Positions 16,829-24,884 of a stretch of DNA of 37,460 nt are shown in pieces. Location of the stretch: the NCBI GenBank assembly GCA_005777235.1, contig SXND01000076.1, positions 1-37,460 on the forward strand. The letters run 5' to 3'. The position numbers and the translations under genes are program-made. A model generated the notes under the pieces. That model was not told the DNA's origin, did no database searches, and worked only from the letters and a program-made list of their open reading frames with translations. Source of the DNA: Pseudomonadota bacterium. Its GTDB lineage: Bacteria; Tectomicrobia; Entotheonellia; Entotheonellales; Entotheonellaceae. Positions within the stretch are counted from its first letter, which is position 1. Every line of letters begins with the position of its first letter.

Positions 16829-18411
16829 GTGAGGCGAACGGACAACAACTACCGAAGGGATGGGTTGCCACGTCGCTCGGGGCCATTCAGTTCGACCTTG
16901 CAACAGGGGTTAAGCCTGCGCGGCGACCGGACGAGATGTTCGAGCTGTGCAGCGTTCCAAGCCACGAGAAGGGCGTGCCCGAAACAGTATGCGGTCGGGC
17001 CATTGGATCGAACAAACAAACCGTTGTTCCCAACACTGTCTTGCTCTGCAAAATCAACCCAAGAATCAATCGTGTGTGGGTGGTCGAAACTGAATCTAAA
17101 CACTCGACCATAGCCTCAACCGAATGGATTCCCTTCTTTCCAGTTCCTGGACTGGAACCAAGGTATTTGGCGTATTTTCTTCGACAAAACACTGTCCGCG
17201 ATTTTTTGGCACACAATGCTTCCGGAGTTGGCGGTTCACTGATGCGCGTGCGCGCCGCAACATTCCGAGACTTTCGATTTGTCATAGCGCCATCCACCGA
17301 ACAAGAGCGCATCGCCGACGCACTCGACGAACTCCTCTCCGATCTCGACGCGGGCGTGGCGGCTTTGGAGCGGGTGCAGGCGAAGCTGAAGCACTACCGG
17401 GCGGCGGTGCTGAAGGCGGCGGTGGAAGGTGCGTTGACCGCCGAGTGGCGCGCCCAACATCCCGCCACCGAGCCAGCCTCCGCCCTGCTCACCCGCATCC
17501 TCGCCGAACGCCGCCGCCGCTGGGAAGAAGCCCAACTCCAGAAGTTCAAAGAAGCCGGTAAAGCCCCACCCAAGAACTGGAAGGCGAAATACCAAGAGCC
17601 GGCCGGGCCAGATACGACAAACCTCCCGCTCCTACCCACGAGTTGGCGCTGGGTTCGGCTGGAGGAACTGCTGTGTGAAATCGAGGCAGGGAAGTCGTTC
17701 ACCTGTGTGCCGCGCCGAGCGGATCTCGGCGAATGGGGCATCATCAAAGTGAGCGCCATGTCGTGGGGCTTCTTTGACGAGAATGAAAACAAAACTGTGC
17801 CATCCACTCGCAAAATCGACCCTTACTATGAAATCAAGAACGGGGATATTCTTCTCTCGCGAGCCAATACTTACGAATTGGTCGGAGCGTCGGTCCTCGT
17901 AAAGTCATGCCGCCCGCGTCTGCTGCTGAGCGATAAAAGCATGCGACTTCTCCACGGTCCAAGCGTAGATAAAGTCTGGCTCCAAACGATGCTCGGAAGC
18001 CCGTGGGTTCGCCGCCAACTTTCGACCAAATCTACCGGCACCAAAGAAGGGATGCGGAATGTTTCGCAGGGGAGTGTTCTGGACGTGGTAATCCCGCTCG
18101 CGCCTGCTGCCGAATGCCTCGAACTCGTCGAAACCGTCGAAGACCAACTCTCCGTCATTGAGCACCTCGAAGCCGACCTCGATGCGAAGCTGAAGAGCGC
18201 GCAGGCGCTGCGCCAATCCATCTTGCGCCACGCCTTCACCGGCCAGCTTGTCCCGCAAGACCCGAAGGACGAACCCGCCGCCGAATTGCTCACACGCATC
18301 GCCGCCCAGCGCGAGGAACTCGCCCGGCAGGCGCAGGCGGCCAAGAAGACCAAACCCAAAGCGCCGCCGAAACGCGCCGTGAAGCAGACCAAGGAAGAAG
18401 CACTTTCATGA
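16825..18411 (+). CDS. hsdS: Type I restriction-modification specificity subunit HsdS
   Basis: HsdS recognises the split DNA target for the methylase and nuclease subunits. The 528-residue protein has two target-recognition domains: the first at about residues 10-160 (PKGWVATSLGAI to FRFVIAPSTEQERIA), the second at about 270-435 (LPTSWRWVRLEELLCEIEAG to DVVIPLAPAAE). Each is followed by a helical spacer with the same pattern (LDAGVAALERVQAKLKHYRAAVLKAAVEGALT and LEADLDAKLKSAQALRQSILRHAFTGQLV). The tail is lysine-rich. It overlaps hsdR (ATGA at 16825-16828) and hsdM (ATGA at 18408-18411), so translation is coupled. No damage is visible. The target sequence cannot be read from this. Confidence 0.93.
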   Translation: MSEANGQQLPKGWVATSLGAIQFDLATGVKPARRPDEMFELCSVPSHEKGVPETVCGRAIGSNKQTVVPNTVLLCKINPRINRVWVVETESKHSTIASTEWIPFFPVPGLEPRYLAYFLRQNTVRDFLAHNASGVGGSLMRVRAATFRDFRFVIAPSTEQERIADALDELLSDLDAGVAALERVQAKLKHYRAAVLKAAVEGALTAEWRAQHPATEPASALLTRILAERRRRWEEAQLQKFKEAGKAPPKNWKAKYQEPAGPDTTNLPLLPTSWRWVRLEELLCEIEAGKSFTCVPRRADLGEWGIIKVSAMSWGFFDENENKTVPSTRKIDPYYEIKNGDILLSRANTYELVGASVLVKSCRPRLLLSDKSMRLLHGPSVDKVWLQTMLGSPWVRRQLSTKSTGTKEGMRNVSQGSVLDVVIPLAPAAECLELVETVEDQLSVIEHLEADLDAKLKSAQALRQSILRHAFTGQLVPQDPKDEPAAELLTRIAAQREELARQAQAAKKTKPKAPPKRAVKQTKEEALS

Positions 18412-19934
18412 TTGACGCATCCCAAATTGGCAAACGAGCCTGGAGCTACGCCGGAGTCTTGCAGCAGGCCGGATTGAGCTGCGTGGAATACGTCGAGCAA
18501 CTCACGATGCTGCTCTACCTCAAGATGGCGGACCAGCTCACCGAAGAGCCCTACAACCAAAAGCCCATCGTGCCGCCCGAGCTGGGATGGAAGGCGTTGC
18601 TCAAGCTCGACGGCGCCGCGCTGGAAACGCAATACAGCGACTCGATTGAACAGCTCGCGCTCAAGCCTGGCATGTTGGGTGTCATCTTCAAAGGTGCTCG
18701 CTGCGACATCCACAACCCGGCGCTGTTGAAGCAGCTCATCGTCAACCTCATTGATAAGGAAGACTGGATGAGCCTGCCGGTGGACGTGAAGGGCACGATT
18801 TACGAAGAGCTGCTCCAGCGTTCCGCCTCCGAATCCACCAAAGGGGCCGGGCAATACTTCACCACCCGCGCCGTCATTCAAGCGATGGTCGAGGTGATGC
18901 AGCCCACTCCGCAAGACCGCATCTGCGACCCCGCCGCCGGCACGGGCGGCTTCCTGTTCACCGCCTACCAATACGTGCTCGATAAACACGGGAAGGAACT
19001 GAACCGCGACGAGAAGCGGGCGCTGCGTGAGGAACTGGTCGAGGGCATGGAGCTTTCCCCCAAGGTGGGCCGCATGTGTGCTATGAATCTCTCCCTGCAC
19101 GGCATCGGCGGCGACAAGGTCATCGTCCACTCCGGCCACGACAGCCTCGCCGCGCCGTGGAGCAAGGAATACACGATGATTCTGGCCAATCCGCCGTTCG
19201 GCAAAAGCCAGAGCCTGCTTTTCGTGAACGAGGAAGGCGACACCGAGAAGGACGATCAGGTCATCGTGCGCGAGGATTGCTGGACCTCCACCAGCAACAA
19301 GCAGCTCAACTTCGTGCAGCACATGTTCTCGCTGCTGAAAATCAATGGACGCGCCGCCGTGGTGTTGCCTGACAACGTGCTGTTCGAGGTCGGGGCGTGC
19401 GAAAAGGTCCGCAAGAACTTGCTCCAGAAATGTAACGTCCACACCCTGCTGCGCCTGCCCACCGGCATCTGGTATGCCAACGGCGTGAAGGCCAACGTGC
19501 TTTTCTTCGACAAGAAGGAAGGCCGTCCCGAGCCGTGGACCGACAAGCTCTGGGTCTATGACTTGCGCACGAACAAGCATTTCACGCAAAAGCAGTCACC
19601 CATCACGCGGAAGGACTTCGACGAATTCGTCGAGTGCTACCAACCCGGTGCGATGCACAAGCGCAAGCCCACCTGGAGCGAAGAAAACCCCGACGGCCGC
19701 TGGCGCTGCTACGACAGCGAGGAACTGCTGAAGCGCGACAAACTCAGCCTCGACCTCTTCTGGATCAAGGACAAGAGCCTGACCGACACCGACTCACTCC
19801 CCGCACCGGACATCATCGCCGCCGAGATCGTAGACGAGCTTGAGGCAGCACTTGAGCAGTTCGCGAAGATCTCAAGGCGGCTGAGCACCACGAAGCAAGA
19901 CGCGGATGGACGTCTAACAACAGCATGCAGCTGA
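18408..19934 (+). CDS. hsdM: Type I DNA methyltransferase subunit HsdM
   Basis: HsdM methylates adenine at the site chosen by HsdS. The 508-residue product shows the N-terminal helical domain, the linker GAGQYFTTRAVIQAMVEVM, the SAM motif I DPAAGTGGFL (from residue 174) and the catalytic NPPF (residues 261-264), all intact. The order R-S-M is the reverse of the usual M-S-R. The last 20 residues (ISRRLSTTKQDADGRLTTACS) do not look like the usual end, and part of them is encoded by the long hairpin at 19912-19972, so the 3' end may have been replaced. With hsdR dead, HsdM and HsdS could still methylate the genome. Confidence 0.93.
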   Translation: MIDASQIGKRAWSYAGVLQQAGLSCVEYVEQLTMLLYLKMADQLTEEPYNQKPIVPPELGWKALLKLDGAALETQYSDSIEQLALKPGMLGVIFKGARCDIHNPALLKQLIVNLIDKEDWMSLPVDVKGTIYEELLQRSASESTKGAGQYFTTRAVIQAMVEVMQPTPQDRICDPAAGTGGFLFTAYQYVLDKHGKELNRDEKRALREELVEGMELSPKVGRMCAMNLSLHGIGGDKVIVHSGHDSLAAPWSKEYTMILANPPFGKSQSLLFVNEEGDTEKDDQVIVREDCWTSTSNKQLNFVQHMFSLLKINGRAAVVLPDNVLFEVGACEKVRKNLLQKCNVHTLLRLPTGIWYANGVKANVLFFDKKEGRPEPWTDKLWVYDLRTNKHFTQKQSPITRKDFDEFVECYQPGAMHKRKPTWSEENPDGRWRCYDSEELLKRDKLSLDLFWIKDKSLTDTDSLPAPDIIAAEIVDELEAALEQFAKISRRLSTTKQDADGRLTTACS

Positions 19935-19972
19935 CGGCGCTGCGCGCCGCAGCTGATGCTGGGTGTTCGGCA
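19912..19972 (+). repeat. Long imperfect hairpin with attC-like ends over the hsdM stop
   Basis: CAGCAT, CAGCTG and CGGCGC (from 19921) pair in register with GCGCCG, CAGCTG and ATGCTG (to 19961) around a TGC loop. Two unpaired bases, G and A, both lie in the left arm, seven bases apart. GTCTAAC (19912-19918) sits just outside on the left and fits the integron attC core RYYYAAC. GTTCGGC on the right fits GTTRRRY except one base. Unpaired bases on one arm are an attC hallmark, but a simple terminator or insertion scar is also possible. No integrase is present. Confidence 0.35.
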
Positions 19973-20034
19973 GTTCCCTTCTGAAGAAGTGAGACCATCA
20001 CCAACCGCCTCTGGGTATGAGCAGGTGCTTGACA

Positions 20035-20210
20035 TCATCCCCGCACTGAAGGGCGGGGATTCCGAGCGATACGTGCGTAGCGCGCAGGCGTTTCACCTCT
20101 CTCTCTGCCCGAGAGCGAGGATATTCTGGGTGGCATGCACATCGGCATGGGATGTGTACTCACAGTCGATACAGGAGAACAGGGCTTGTTGCAGGCGATT
20201 CAGCTTCGAC
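20035..20210 (-). ncRNA. Putative omega RNA at the tnpB 3' end
   Basis: In known TnpB systems the guide (omega) RNA overlaps the tnpB 3' end and runs to the element's right end, with the guide taken from DNA just beyond it. Here the terminal hairpin 20037-20060 lies 33 bases past the tnpB stop, as expected. The guide would read from about 20030 downward. The 5' limit is a guess from family precedent, and no transcript can be seen. Confidence 0.4.
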
Positions 20211-21223
20211 ACACAGCCACACTGGGGACATGTTTGCGAGGTGTAGCGCGGGTTGACCGCAAGCACCACGCCACCACGCCAGAGTTGTTTGTACTCCAGC
20301 ATAGAGCGAAACATACCCCAACCCTGGTCAAGGATCGCCTTGTTCAGCCCAGCTTTTTGGGCCACGTTGCGCCCTGGTTCTTCCGCTGTTCCGCGTGCCG
20401 ACCGGGACATGTTCCCTATCTGCAAGTCTTCAACAACAATCACCGCGTGGTTTGTGCTGATGCTGGTGCTGAGCTTGTGCAGATAGTCCTTCCGGCGGCG
20501 GGCAATGGTGGCCTGGATACGGCGAATCACCGTCTGGCATTTCTGCCAGTTCTTCGAGAATTTCACCTTTGTAGCCGCACGTTGCTGGGCTTTGGCCAGC
20601 TGCGTTTGAAGGCGCCGATAGGCGTTCCATGGAGGATACAACGTGCCATCGGACACGGCGGCAAATGTCGCTATCCCCAGGTCAATCCCGATAGCGCTTG
20701 TGCTGGGGTGCACGGGGGGTTCCACCGCGCGTTCCGCTTGAAACGCTACTGTCCAGTGGTCCCCATCTCTACGGATGGTGATGTTCTTGATGGCGCCTGC
20801 GATCTCCCGGCTCTTCCAAAAGCGCATCCAGCCTATCTTGGGCAACTTGAGCCTATCACCATCACGTTGAAAGTCCGTAGGGAACCGGAAGCTGTCCGAC
20901 AAGAACTTCTTGCGAAAGCGTGGGGGTGCTGTCCGTCCAGCAAAGAGGTTTTGGTACGCCCGCTCCACGTCTCGCAGGCAGTATTGTAAGGCGTGTATCG
21001 ACACGGCAGCCAGCCAGCCGTACTCCTCACTATGCCGCCATTGGGTCAACCACCACGCGGCTTCGTAGTAGTTCAGCCTGGGGACACCTGCCAGATACCG
21101 GCCTTCGTTCAAGGCCAGCACTTTGTTCCAGACGAAGCGGCACGCGCCAGCGTACTGCGCCAAGGAACGGCGCAACGCTGGCGTGGTCTTCAGCCGGGAG
21201 TGGTAGCCTTGGCGCTGGATCAC
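20093..21223 (-). CDS. tnpB: TnpB RNA-guided nuclease, intact
   Basis: This 376-residue protein begins MIQRQGYHSRLKTTPALRR. The RuvC-like catalytic residues are all present: D181 in GIDLGIA, E265 in VVEDLQIGNM and D361 in SHADVHATQNIL. The zinc ribbon is C332/C335 (CPQCG) and C351/C354 (CIDC). TnpB cleaves DNA matching its omega RNA next to a short TAM and helps the element persist at its donor site. DVHATQ replaces the more usual D-x-NAA. The start is GTG at 21223, overlapping the stop of the upstream small ORF (GTGA), so translation is coupled. Confidence 0.93.
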   Translation of the reverse strand: MIQRQGYHSRLKTTPALRRSLAQYAGACRFVWNKVLALNEGRYLAGVPRLNYYEAAWWLTQWRHSEEYGWLAAVSIHALQYCLRDVERAYQNLFAGRTAPPRFRKKFLSDSFRFPTDFQRDGDRLKLPKIGWMRFWKSREIAGAIKNITIRRDGDHWTVAFQAERAVEPPVHPSTSAIGIDLGIATFAAVSDGTLYPPWNAYRRLQTQLAKAQQRAATKVKFSKNWQKCQTVIRRIQATIARRRKDYLHKLSTSISTNHAVIVVEDLQIGNMSRSARGTAEEPGRNVAQKAGLNKAILDQGWGMFRSMLEYKQLWRGGVVLAVNPRYTSQTCPQCGCVSKLNRLQQALFSCIDCEYTSHADVHATQNILALGQRER

Positions 21224-21366
21224 TTGACGCCCTCACGTTTGGCCATCGCCCGTATGGCCAGCTCTAGCGCAGCAGACTGGCTGATACTGAGTGTATTGGC
21301 CAGTACCGCTAAGAGGCGTTTCGCTTCTGCGCTGAGGCGCACGCTGGTTAAGAATTTTGTTTCCAT
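21220..21366 (-). CDS. Small ribbon-helix-helix-like protein coupled to tnpB
   Basis: This encodes a 48-residue protein beginning METKFLTSVRLSAEAKRLLA and ending REGVK. A short strand (KFLTSVRLS) followed by two helices (AEAKRLLAVLANTL, SQSAALELAIRAMAK) is the ribbon-helix-helix (CopG/Arc) pattern of small DNA-binding repressors. Its stop overlaps the tnpB GTG, so it is the first gene of a two-gene unit. It has no ribosome-binding site, and the promoter at 21374-21402 would start the transcript at or next to its ATG. The likely role is autoregulation of the element. A longer upstream frame exists but crosses the promoter and the element's end. Confidence 0.65.
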   Translation of the reverse strand: METKFLTSVRLSAEAKRLLAVLANTLSISQSAALELAIRAMAKREGVK

Positions 21367-21373
21367 AGAAGAG

Positions 21374-21402
21374 AGTATAGCGCGTTTTAAGGTACAAGGC
21401 AA
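21374..21402 (-). promoter_or_regulatory. Promoter of the tnpB unit, giving a leaderless transcript
   Basis: On the minus strand, TTGCCT (21402-21397), exactly 17 bases and TATACT (21379-21374) match sigma-70 sites at 4/6 and 5/6. The ATG at 21366 lies seven bases past the -10, where transcription would begin, so the mRNA should be leaderless. Confidence 0.55.
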
Positions 21403-21500
21403 TACTCTTGTCGCTTCGCGCCAATTGGGGAATTGGCCAGCGGACTTGCCAACCTCTTTTCCTCTCCGCCCTGAAGGACGGAGTTTCTCAGAGGTCTTTG

Positions 21501-21795
21501 ATGAGCGGCTGTGGGACATCACCCCATAGTACCCCGCGGTGGCACGTATATCTGGGATGAGCCCTGGCAGACGATGGCCTCAACAGTGTATGGTCATCCT
21601 GGCGCGCCGCAAACAGGCTCAGCCCTCCCGCTGCCACTGGCCGCGCTACACTCCGCCGACTTTGGCCTGACCTTTGAGCATGGGGGGGGCGGACCCAGGT
21701 GGAGATGACGCGCCGGCCCGGCACACCGTGCGGGGCTGACGCCCCAACGACGCAGACATGACCGCAGATTTCTACAACGCAGAGGAGATACACGT
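21501..21795. other. Intergenic region between the IS element and the LLM gene
   Basis: This gap of about 295 bases has no gene I can support. A small hairpin GGGGC/GCCCC sits at 21732-21745. GCCCCAACGACGC at 21741-21753 recurs just after the next gene (22750-22762). The ribosome-binding site of the next gene (AGAGGAGA) closes the region. Confidence 0.45.
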
Positions 21796-22749
21796 ATGAC
21801 ACAACAACGTATTGGTGTAGCGATTCGGGGCAATCGGGCCGACGAAGCCCTGGCCATGATCGAGCAGTCGGAACGCGAGGGCATTCACGCCGCCTGGATG
21901 ACCACCGGCGGGGCACGCCTCGACAGCATCACGCTCTTTGCGGCCGCCGCCATGCGCACGCAGCGCATTCAACTGGGCACCTCGATTGTGCCGACTTTTC
22001 CGCGCCACCCCTTGGTCATGGTGCAACAGACCCAGGTGGTGGCCCACCTGGCGCCGGGGCGTTTCCGCTTGGGCGTTGGGCCCAGTCATCGCCCGACGAT
22101 AGAGGCCATGGGCCTGCCGTTTCACGCGCCGCTTGGGCATCTGCGCGAGTACGTGCGCATTCTCAAAGCGCTGCTGCAGCAAGGGAAAGTTGACTTCGAC
22201 GGCACTTACTACCAAGCCCACGACAGCATTGCCGAAGCGCTAGACGTGCCGATTATGGCCTCGGCCTTGCAACGTGGCTCGTTTGAACTCTGCGGTGAAG
22301 AGGCCGATGGGGCGATTAGTTGGATTTGCCCAGGTGAGTATCTCCGTGACGTGGCGCTGCCCGCCATGGCCGCCGGGGCCCAGCGTGCCGGGCGTCCGGT
22401 GCCGCCGCTGATTGCGCACGCCCCGGTGTGTGTGCATGACAATGCCGCTGAGGCCCGGGCCGCCGTACGGGAGCAGATCATGAATCCGCGCTTGCCATTT
22501 TACCGGCAAATGCTTATCGCTGCCGGATATCCTGAAGCGGTGGACGGCACCTGGAGCGATGCCATGATTGATGGCGTGGTGCTGTGGGGCGATGAAGCGC
22601 AGGTGGCCGAACGTCTGCATCAGTTACTGGCCTGGGGCGCGACCGAGGTGCTGGCGTCTCCGGTGGTGGCTGGGCCGGATCGCCAGGCCTCGCTGGACCG
22701 TACGTTGCGCTTGCTGGGCAAGGTGTCGCAAGCCATCGCTACGGACTAA
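21796..22749 (+). CDS. LLM class flavin/F420-dependent oxidoreductase
   Basis: This 317-residue protein has the bacterial-luciferase-like TIM barrel. The signatures are IQLGTSIVPTFPRHPLVMVQQTQVVAHLAPGRFRLGVGPSH, and a fold-typical C-terminus (ERLHQLLAWGATEVLASPVV). Members use reduced FMN or coenzyme F420 for oxidation, reduction or monooxygenation. The substrate is not predictable, and the cofactor cannot be fixed from motifs seen here. The ATG at 21796 follows AGAGGAGA by about eight bases. The 13-bp repeat GCCCCAACGACGC lies on both sides of the gene. A hairpin at 22827 separates it from the convergent TPR gene. Confidence 0.9.
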   Translation: MTQQRIGVAIRGNRADEALAMIEQSEREGIHAAWMTTGGARLDSITLFAAAAMRTQRIQLGTSIVPTFPRHPLVMVQQTQVVAHLAPGRFRLGVGPSHRPTIEAMGLPFHAPLGHLREYVRILKALLQQGKVDFDGTYYQAHDSIAEALDVPIMASALQRGSFELCGEEADGAISWICPGEYLRDVALPAMAAGAQRAGRPVPPLIAHAPVCVHDNAAEARAAVREQIMNPRLPFYRQMLIAAGYPEAVDGTWSDAMIDGVVLWGDEAQVAERLHQLLAWGATEVLASPVVAGPDRQASLDRTLRLLGKVSQAIATD

Positions 22750-22826
22750 GCCCCAACGACGCGGATGGGCGCAGCTGGCGGGCTGACGGGTCTTGCGCTG
22801 GCCTTGCGAGAGAGGCTCTCAACTCT

Positions 22827-22854
22827 GGAGGGGCGACCAGCCGATCGCCCCTCC
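22827..22854. terminator. Hairpin between convergent genes
   Basis: GGAGGGGCGA (22827-22836) and TCGCCCCTCC (22845-22854) pair perfectly over 10 bp with an 8-base loop. It lies six bases past the stop of the minus-strand TPR gene and 77 past the LLM gene, so it could end both transcripts. Confidence 0.5.
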
Positions 22855-22860
22855 CTTGGC

Positions 22861-24492
22861 TTACTGCGCCAAAAACGCTCTGGCCTCGCTCAGTTCCGGT
22901 CGTGTACCGTCCGCCTTAGCCGCCAGGGTGACGAGCTGGGTATACAGCGTGCGGGCTTTCTCACGCTCACCAGCGCGCACTGCTGCCTGGGCCGCCCCAG
23001 CCAGACCCTTGAAACGATTCGGTTCCACTTTGTGCGAGGCTTCAAAAGCGTGCAAGGCGGCCCCCAGGTCATTATTTTCCACTAACATCTCCCCCAACAG
23101 CTCGCGGGCTGGCACGAGCGCGCCGGGCGTCACCGGATGTTTCTCCGTGCTATCTTCCAGATCAGCAGCGGCACGCATCATCTCTAACGCCTCGGGCAGC
23201 TTGCCTTCAGCTCGCGCCAGCCAGGCCGCCACCACGCGGCGCTGGATCTCGGTTTGCTCGGCCCAGTAGCCTTGCTTGGCTTCTTGCAACGTGTCACGCA
23301 GGGCCTGTAGACGCTCCAAATCCTTGCGGGCCGTGGCCACGTTCCCGCTGCGCGCTGCGCCCAGACCACGGGCAAAGGTCAGGACCGCCTCGGCCTGCGG
23401 AAAACGCTGCCAGGCCAGTTCGCGGGGGTGGAGGGTAAGCTGCGCCGCTTCCTGCCATTGCCGGCGTTCGAGGGCATAGCGCGACGGAATAGCCGCCAGG
23501 GCATAGGCCGCCGGAAAGTTCTCGACATCGAGCTTTTGCATGGCCAGGATCTCGTCCAGAATGCGCTTTGCCGCACTGTCTTGCCCCAGCTGGAGATACC
23601 CATACATCATGTAATCCAGCGCATGCAGGGCATTGTAGGAGCCGGAGCCTTGCGCATGCGTGCTGAGCAGTTCCTCTTTGGCAGCCTCGGCGGAGGCACG
23701 ATTGGTGTCAATCGATTCTTGCCACAGCCCCAAGCGGGTAAAAATGTGCGACGGCATGTGCAAGGCATGCGGGGCCGACGGGGCAATGCCGGCATAGCGC
23801 CGCGCCGCATCAATGCCACGCGGGGCAATGGGCGGATAGTCGTAGCTGTGGATGAGGTAATGCGCCACGCCCGGATGCTGTGGCTGCTCTTTGAACACCT
23901 GTTCCAGCAGGGCGGCGGCTTTTAACTGGTTGGTGTAGGTTTTATCGCTGGGGAGCGCCGTGGCATTCAGCGCCAGAGCGTAGAGAATGGTCGCCTCACG
24001 GTCGTCCGGCGCCTGCTGGGTCAGACGTTCCATGGCCTGTTCGTAGGCCAGGGCGCGGGCGCGATGCTCGACGGTCTCGGCGTCCTTATAAAACGCCTCC
24101 ACGGCGGCAATGTAGCCCTGTTCACGAGGCGTCGGGGCGTTCAGCGCTTTGGCCTGGGTGACCGCGGCCCAACCGTCTTTGAGCATGCTGGGTGACGGTG
24201 GCCAGGCAAAGGGATTGCCGAGCAGGCTAGTGGCCACGCCCCAGTGCGCCATGGCACAGGTGGGGTCGAGCGTGCTGACGCTGGTGAACGTCTTGATGGC
24301 CGGCGCAAACCAGAAGGAATGCAGCAGCGCCACGGCGCGATCAACCTGGGCCTGCGCTGCGGGGTTACACGAGACCGGGAAGTGCACCTCGCCGAGGTGT
24401 TCGCCTTTCCCGGCGGCTTCGTGACTGTGGACCGTAGCGCTCCATAGGGCGACCGCCATGCCCAGGGCCACAAGGAATAGGGTGGGTTTCAT
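22861..24492 (-). CDS. Exported TPR-repeat protein, 543 aa
   Basis: The N-terminus MKPTLFLVALGMAVALWSAT followed by VHSHE is a signal peptide, so the protein is probably periplasmic. The body is helical TPR-like. It has the segments typical of a widespread uncharacterised family: AMAHWGVATSLLGNPFA, PGVAHYLIHSYDYPPIA, RYAGIAPSAPHALHMPSHIF and NALHALDYMMYGYLQLGQ. The conserved histidines in these blocks hint at metal or haem binding, but that is inference. C-terminal TPRs follow. The ATG at 24492 has AAGGAG six bases upstream, which fixes the start. A longer upstream frame lacks a signal sequence. Confidence 0.85.
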   Translation of the reverse strand: MKPTLFLVALGMAVALWSATVHSHEAAGKGEHLGEVHFPVSCNPAAQAQVDRAVALLHSFWFAPAIKTFTSVSTLDPTCAMAHWGVATSLLGNPFAWPPSPSMLKDGWAAVTQAKALNAPTPREQGYIAAVEAFYKDAETVEHRARALAYEQAMERLTQQAPDDREATILYALALNATALPSDKTYTNQLKAAALLEQVFKEQPQHPGVAHYLIHSYDYPPIAPRGIDAARRYAGIAPSAPHALHMPSHIFTRLGLWQESIDTNRASAEAAKEELLSTHAQGSGSYNALHALDYMMYGYLQLGQDSAAKRILDEILAMQKLDVENFPAAYALAAIPSRYALERRQWQEAAQLTLHPRELAWQRFPQAEAVLTFARGLGAARSGNVATARKDLERLQALRDTLQEAKQGYWAEQTEIQRRVVAAWLARAEGKLPEALEMMRAAADLEDSTEKHPVTPGALVPARELLGEMLVENNDLGAALHAFEASHKVEPNRFKGLAGAAQAAVRAGEREKARTLYTQLVTLAAKADGTRPELSEARAFLAQ

Positions 24493-24884
24493 GACACGCT
24501 CCTTCAGCAAGGACAACAACTTATGCGAAGCGTCTGCGGTCGCGATATCCCTGACCATCGACGCCTTGCTCGTGTGGGTGCCACGTCTATACTCCTGAGG
24601 GCAGACAGAACACTCAGTCAACAGTATACACGAGGCACAGCGCTCGTGCTCACACGTGTGACCTCTCTTACATCGTCCACGTCCAGCGCCGCGTGTGGCA
24701 TCTCACCCACTAGGACGGCCTGCGGCAACTTGGCAACCGCACGCTGCGGGCCCTCGCGGGACCGGTCACGCGCCACCAGCTTTGCCAAGCCGCACCTACC
24801 TTGTCTCCATGATGCAAAGGTTCTCTGCATCACGCCAGCTTGTCGGCCAGGGCACGGCGTGGGGCCTTGGTGCGGAGTGCAGAC
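24493..24884. other. Intergenic region upstream of the exported TPR gene
   Basis: This 392-base gap lies between panB (ends 24885) and the TPR gene start, both on the minus strand. A plus-strand stretch near 24720-24790 reads LRQLGNRTLRALAGPVTRHQ, protein-like but flanked by stops, so it may be a scrap of an older gene. No promoter, RNA or repeat is clear. Confidence 0.4.

Larger units (their letters stand above)
20030..21500 (-). mobile_element. IS1341-type insertion sequence (IS200/IS605 family, TnpB only)
   Basis: The element reads on the minus strand. Its left end is near 21500, with hairpin CTCCG (21464-21468) / CGGAG (21479-21483), and its right end is near 20030, with hairpin ATCCCCGC (20037-20044) / GCGGGGAT (20053-20060). 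Both hairpins carry CTGAAGG in the loop, the usual style of the structured ends that TnpA transposases recognise in this family. It contains a small helix-rich ORF and tnpB but no tnpA, so it moves only with a TnpA in trans. Exact ends are approximate because the family makes no target duplication. Confidence 0.8.

Noticed and set aside
17871..19589. 572-codon open frame antisense to hsdS/hsdM
   Set aside because: It is antisense to two clear genes and has no motif or start signal. Long antisense frames are common in GC-rich genes.
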